Below are positions 60,166-64,000 of a stretch of DNA of 64,000 nt, in pieces. The position numbers and the translations under genes were made by a program. Every line of letters begins with the position of its first letter. The first letter of the stretch is position 1. Below the pieces are notes generated by a model. The model worked only from the letters and a program-made list of their open reading frames with translations, was not told the DNA's origin and did no database searches. Origin of the DNA: G965220825 sp965220825 (GTDB taxonomy: Bacteria > Pseudomonadota > Alphaproteobacteria > UBA828); the NCBI GenBank assembly GCA_965220825.1, contig OZ244839.1:2046001-2110000 (forward strand), read 5' to 3'.

Positions 60166-61170
60166 CTACAGCGCTCCCATATAGGCGGCGACATCGCCCA
60201 TACGGTTGGAGAAGCCCCACTCGTTGTCGTACCAGGAAAGCACCCGGCAGAGCCTGCCTTCGATCACCGCCGTCTGGCCGGCATCGAAGACCGAGCTTTC
60301 CGCGCAGTGGTTGAAGTCCACCGAGACCAGCGGCTCGTCGCAATAGCCGAGCACGCCGGCCAGCGCGCCGCCTGCGGCATTGCGGATCGCGTCGTTGAGC
60401 GCCTCCACCGAGGTCTCGCGAGAGGCGGTGAAGCTCAGGTCGATCATGGAGACATTGGCGCAGGGCACGCGCACGGCGGTGCCGTCGAGCTTGCCTGCGA
60501 GCGACGGCAGGACCAGCCCCACGGCGCGGGCGGCGCCGGTGGAGGTGGGAATCATGGAGCCCGCCGCACCCCGCGCCCGCCGCGGGTCCTTGTGCAAGGT
60601 GTCGAGCACCGGCTGGTCCAGGGTGTAGGCATGCACCGTGGTCATATATCCCCGTTCGATGCCTACCGCCTCGTCGAGCACCATGGCCACCGGGGCGAGG
60701 CAGTTGGTGGTGCATGACCCGTTGGAGACGATGCGGTGCTCCGGCTTCAGGTCCCGGTGGTTGACGCCATAGACCACCGTGAGGTCGGAATCGGTCCCCG
60801 GCGCGGAGATCAGCACCTTGCCCGCGCCGGCCTCGAGATGGGCCGCGGCCTTCTCCCGCGCGGTGAAGAGCCCGGTGCATTCCAGAACCACATCGACGGA
60901 GAGCTCCGCCCAGGGGAGCTTCGCCGGGTCGCGCTCCGCGAGTACGCGGATCGGCCCGGCACCAACATCGATGGACTCACCCGTGACGGTCACGCTGCCG
61001 GGGAAACGCCCATGCACCGAATCGTAGCGCAGCAGGTGGGCGTTGGTCTCCACCGCGCCCAGGTCGTTGAGCGCGACGACCGCGAGGTCCTCGCGCCCCG
61101 ATTCGTGAATCGCCCGCAGGATGTTGCGTCCGATCCGCCCGAACCCGTTGATGGCAATGTGAACCGTCAT
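60166..61170 (-). CDS. gap: Glyceraldehyde-3-phosphate dehydrogenase, type I
   Basis: A 334-residue NAD(P)-dependent enzyme. The N-terminus VHIAINGFGRIGRNILRAIH is the cofactor-binding motif, the catalytic Cys153 is in SNGSCTTNCLAP, and His180 is in TTVHAYT. The C-terminal WYDNEWGFSNRMGDVAAYM is intact. GGAGGAACC precedes the ATG. It follows tkt by 39 bp and precedes pgk by 23 bp, the usual tkt-gap-pgk order of alphaproteobacteria, and serves glycolysis, gluconeogenesis or the Calvin-type direction as needed. Confidence 0.97.
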   Translation of the reverse strand: MTVHIAINGFGRIGRNILRAIHESGREDLAVVALNDLGAVETNAHLLRYDSVHGRFPGSVTVTGESIDVGAGPIRVLAERDPAKLPWAELSVDVVLECTGLFTAREKAAAHLEAGAGKVLISAPGTDSDLTVVYGVNHRDLKPEHRIVSNGSCTTNCLAPVAMVLDEAVGIERGYMTTVHAYTLDQPVLDTLHKDPRRARGAAGSMIPTSTGAARAVGLVLPSLAGKLDGTAVRVPCANVSMIDLSFTASRETSVEALNDAIRNAAGGALAGVLGYCDEPLVSVDFNHCAESSVFDAGQTAVIEGRLCRVLSWYDNEWGFSNRMGDVAAYMGAL

Positions 61171-61209
61171 GGTTCCTCCGTCCTCCGCAAAAAGCCGTGT
61201 CGCCGCCGG

Positions 61210-63210
61210 CTACAACCGCTCCTCGACGGCCGCAACCACCGCGTCCGGCGTGATTCCGAAATGGGCGTAGAGCGCCGACGCGGGCGCCGACGCGCCGAAA
61301 CTCTCAAGGCCGACGACCGCGCCCTTCGCCCCCACATAGCGCTCCCAGCCGAGCGGGCTCGCCGCCTCCACCGCGACGCGAACGATCTCGGACGGCCCGA
61401 GGACGCTTTCCCGCCAGGCGGGCGTCTGCTCCTCGAAGAGCTCCCAGCAGGGAAGCGAGACCAGGCGGGTCGCGATTCCCTTCGCCTCGAGCGCGTCCTG
61501 CGCATCCGCCGCGATGGCGCATTCCGAGCCGGTCGCAAGCAGAACGGCCCGGGGCGGGGCGGACGACGCTTCCCGTAGCACATAGCCGCCGCGGGCGGAG
61601 GCGTTCTCCACACCCGATTCACCACGCAGGCAAGGTACCGACTGCCTGGTGAGCGCAATGACCGAAGGCCGCGCCGGTTCCGCCAGCGCACGCTCCCAGC
61701 ATTCCGCCGTTTCGACCGCGTCGGCCGGTCGAAAGACCAGAAGGCCGGGGATCGCGCGCAGGCTCGCAAGATGCTCGCACGGCTGGTGGGTCGGCCCGTC
61801 CTCGCCGAGCCCGATGGAATCGTGAGTCATCACATAGACGACACGGAGTCCCATCAGGGCGGAGAGCCGGATCGCAGGCCGGCAGTAGTCCGCAAATGCC
61901 AGGAAGGTTCCGCCATAGGGAACGATACCGCCATGCAGCGCCATGCCGTTCATCACGGCACCCATGGCGTGTTCGCGGGCGCCGTAATGAATGTAGCGGC
62001 CGCCATAGGCGCCGGGCTCGACAGCCTCTAGCGAAGCGGGCTTCGTGCCGTTGGATCCGGAGAGGTCAGCTGAGCCGCCCACCAGTGCGGGCCAGGCCGC
62101 CGCCGTCGCGAGAACGCGCTTGCTCGCCACCCGCGTCGCCACCTGGGGGCGCTCCGCAGCGAGGCTCTCGCGCAGGGTGGCGAATGCCGGTCCGATGGAG
62201 GCGGGCGCCGCACCCGCCATCGCGGCGTCGAATTGGGCGCGCGCCTCGCCGTCCAGCTCGTCCCGTCGCGCATCCCAGGCGCGCCGCGCACCGGCGCCCT
62301 GCGCACCGACCGCGCGCCACGCGGCGAGAATCTCCGGCGGCACCGTGAACGGCGGATGGGGCCAACCCAGAGCCTCGCGCGCACCGGCGATCTCGTCGGC
62401 CCCGAGCGGCGCGCCGTGGCTCGCCTCCGTACCCGCCTTGGTGGGCGCGCCACGCCCGATAACCGTACGGCACGCAATCATGGAAGGGAGAGGCTCGGCC
62501 TGCGCGGCGGCGATGGCGTCTGCGATCGCTTCCGGGTCGTGGCCGTCCACCGTCCGAGCGTTCCAGCCCGCCGCTTCGAAACGCCGCACCGCATCGTCGG
62601 AATAGGAGAGACCGGTGGGCCCGTCGATGGAGATCCCGTTGCTGTCGTAGAACACGATCAGACGGCTCAGCCGCAAATGCCCGGCCAGCGAAATCGCCTC
62701 TTGGGAGATGCCTTCCATCAGGCAGCCGTCGCCGGCGGCAACATAGGTGTAATGGTCGACCAGCCCGTCGCCGAAGCGCGCCGCCAGTTGCCGCTCGGCG
62801 AGCGCCATGCCGACGGCGTTTGCGAGGCCCTGGCCGAGCGGGCCCGTGGTGACTTCGATACCGTCGGCGGCGCCATACTCGGGATGCCCGGCGGTGCGGG
62901 CGCCGAGCTGCCGGAAATTCTGGATCTCCTCGATGTCGATGTCGGGATAGCCGGTCAGGTAGAGCAGGGAATAAAGCAGCATGGAGCCGTGGCCCGCGGA
63001 CAGCACGAAGCGGTCCCGGTCCGGCCAGTCGGGGCGAGCCGCGTCGAATTTGAGGAACCGCGCAAAGACCACGGTCGCCACATCCGCGAAGCCGAGCGGC
63101 AGCCCCGGATGACCGGACTTCGCACGTTCCACCGCATCCATGGAAAGAGCGCGGATGGCGTTCGCCATCTCGTCGTGACTCGCGCCCGGATCGTGCGTTT
63201 CCACCGCCAT
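61210..63210 (-). CDS. tkt: Transketolase
   Basis: A 666-residue thiamine-diphosphate enzyme of the pentose phosphate pathway. Motifs include RALSMDAVERAKSGHPGLPL, GPLGQGLANAVGMALAER, the ThDP/Mg region GDGCLMEGISQEAISLAGHL with DSNGISIDG, and the pyrimidine domain FADYCRPAIRLSALMGLRVV then THDSIGLGEDGPTHQPCEHL. The final domain (LVSLPCWELFEEQ) is complete. It is the first gene of the minus-strand tkt-gap-pgk unit and is divergent from DUF4164/zapA across about 250 bp, which also carries a small AAGCG-TAT-CGCTT palindrome (63395-63407). Confidence 0.97.
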   Translation of the reverse strand: MAVETHDPGASHDEMANAIRALSMDAVERAKSGHPGLPLGFADVATVVFARFLKFDAARPDWPDRDRFVLSAGHGSMLLYSLLYLTGYPDIDIEEIQNFRQLGARTAGHPEYGAADGIEVTTGPLGQGLANAVGMALAERQLAARFGDGLVDHYTYVAAGDGCLMEGISQEAISLAGHLRLSRLIVFYDSNGISIDGPTGLSYSDDAVRRFEAAGWNARTVDGHDPEAIADAIAAAQAEPLPSMIACRTVIGRGAPTKAGTEASHGAPLGADEIAGAREALGWPHPPFTVPPEILAAWRAVGAQGAGARRAWDARRDELDGEARAQFDAAMAGAAPASIGPAFATLRESLAAERPQVATRVASKRVLATAAAWPALVGGSADLSGSNGTKPASLEAVEPGAYGGRYIHYGAREHAMGAVMNGMALHGGIVPYGGTFLAFADYCRPAIRLSALMGLRVVYVMTHDSIGLGEDGPTHQPCEHLASLRAIPGLLVFRPADAVETAECWERALAEPARPSVIALTRQSVPCLRGESGVENASARGGYVLREASSAPPRAVLLATGSECAIAADAQDALEAKGIATRLVSLPCWELFEEQTPAWRESVLGPSEIVRVAVEAASPLGWERYVGAKGAVVGLESFGASAPASALYAHFGITPDAVVAAVEERL

Positions 63211-63462
63211 GAACCGATTCCATCGTGCCTGAAAGAAAGCCGGCGCACCATGCCGACCGCCGGTTGCACCGTCAACCGCATGTCCGCATCCGCGGTTCCT
63301 CGGACGGAGCGGCGCGGGCCGCCTCGCGATTCAAACCCCCGTGCAGGGTTTGCGCGCCGCGTCCCGACGCTTGCCGCCCGGCGGGGCTTGGTCTAAGCGT
63401 ATCGCTTGAACCGGAGCGGCTGCGTGCGGACTTCGGACCGAACCCTGGGGTGTATCTCTTAC

Positions 63463-63747
63463 ATGTCGGCGATGGAAGCGGCGAACAACCGGCTGGAGCG
63501 GGCCATCGAACGGCTCGACGCTGCCATTGCAAGCCGTGCCGAACGGAAGCAGGCGCTGCCGCTGGATTCTCCCAAGGAAGCCGCGCTGCGCGCCGACCTC
63601 GAGACATTGCGCGGCGACAACCAGCGGCTGATGGAAGCGCTCAAGAAAGCCGAAGAGCAGCATGCCGCGATGCGGACCGCCGGCCAGACCGTGGCGGCGC
63701 GCCTGGAGGACGCCGTGGGCCGGCTGCGGACGCTCCTGCAGGACTGA
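63463..63747 (+). CDS. DUF4164 family coiled-coil protein
   Basis: A 94-residue, highly charged protein that is almost entirely coiled coil (EAANNRLERAIERLDAAIAS, LRADLETLRGDNQRLMEALK). DUF4164 proteins are regularly encoded just before zapA in alphaproteobacteria, as here with three bases between the genes. The ATG at 63463 begins the coiled coil; the open frame upstream has no coding look. A role beside ZapA in cell division is inferred from position only. Confidence 0.82.
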   Translation: MSAMEAANNRLERAIERLDAAIASRAERKQALPLDSPKEAALRADLETLRGDNQRLMEALKKAEEQHAAMRTAGQTVAARLEDAVGRLRTLLQD

Positions 63748-63750
63748 GCC

Positions 63751-64000
63751 ATGGGCCGGGCGACCTTCATCATCGCGGGACGGCCCTACGCCATTTCCTG
63801 CGACGACGGCGAGGAAGCGCATGTCACGGCGCTCGCGGCCCATCTCGACGAGCGTGCCGCCGCCATTGCCGAAGCCGTGGGCGAGGTGAGCGAAGCGCGC
63901 CTGCTGGTGATGACCGGGCTTGCGGTCGCCGACGAGAAGGAGGAAGCGCTGGCCCGGGCGCGGGAGGAGGGCAAGGCGCAGGGGCAGGCGGCCGCCGAGG
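63751..64000 (+). CDS. zapA: Cell division protein ZapA (cut by window end)
   Basis: The first 83 codons of a ZapA-like protein: GRATFIIAGRPYAISCDDGE is the globular head, followed by HVTALAAHLDERAAAIAEAV and a helical, charged stretch that continues out of the window. ZapA bundles FtsZ filaments at the division site. It directly follows the DUF4164 gene, as in other alphaproteobacteria, where a 6S RNA gene often lies after zapA, outside the region seen here. Confidence 0.88.
   Translation, partial: MGRATFIIAGRPYAISCDDGEEAHVTALAAHLDERAAAIAEAVGEVSEARLLVMTGLAVADEKEEALARAREEGKAQGQAAAE

Overview
The window is a high-GC chromosome segment of an alphaproteobacterium, probably a Rhodospirillales-like lineage. 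This rests on gene content and order: valS - DUF3576 - leuS - lptE - holA; the tkt - gap - pgk block next to DUF4164/zapA; a phasin preceded by CTGC-N3-GCAG boxes; DUF1244; and twin-arginine substrate-binding proteins. Assignment below class is inference. No rRNA, tRNA or CRISPR array was seen.

Layout. 1-5737: housekeeping run (valS tail, DUF3576, leuS, lptE, holA). 5753-12172: a solute-binding protein gene diverges from a tightly overlapping four-gene unit (methyltransferase, binding-protein/permease fusion, second permease, SpoIIE-type phosphatase). A tandem near-palindromic 20-bp repeat lies between them. 12413-14568: GPP34 protein and ammonium transporter. 14711-19080: polyamine-type ABC importer, followed by a divergent GroEL paralogue (19137-20732) and an Asp/Glu-racemase-like enzyme. 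21487-23333 (minus): pxpBC-like 5-oxoprolinase subunits. 23471-28016: sugar-type ABC importer. 28349-34321: a lipoprotein, an alcohol dehydrogenase, and a minus-strand run radC, map, sfsA, amidase. 34383-38372: a second polyamine-type importer, with its ATPase convergent to its permeases and binding protein. 38601-41925: tadA, cupin, 2-oxoglutarate oxygenase, M20 hydrolase. 41926-46974: an AT-richer genomic island with a 1067-aa STAND-like ATPase/phosphoribosyltransferase fusion, transposase and integrase remnants, and an MntA antitoxin next to a truncated hepT. 46975-50178: DUF1244 and an amino-sugar operon (Gfo/Idh, NagB-like, ROK kinase). 50387-55853: PhyH oxygenase, DMT exporter, WecA-like and CapD-like polysaccharide genes, and a zeta-type kinase with a small partner. 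56282-64000: purH, phasin, an unknown 143-aa protein with pgk, gap and tkt, then DUF4164 and zapA.

Strongest candidates for undescribed biology. (1) The 6968-12172 operon: two ABC-permease-like proteins without the cytoplasmic EAA coupling loop, with no ATPase gene, translationally coupled to a HAMP/PP2C phosphatase. This looks more like a ligand-sensing receptor than a transporter. (2) The 42155-45358 fusion of a STAND-like NTPase to a PRTase-like C-terminus in a mobile island, a likely conflict or defence protein. (3) The GroEL paralogue in the polyamine locus, which has Asn in place of the ATP-hydrolysing Asp398 and a hairpin covering its ribosome-binding site.
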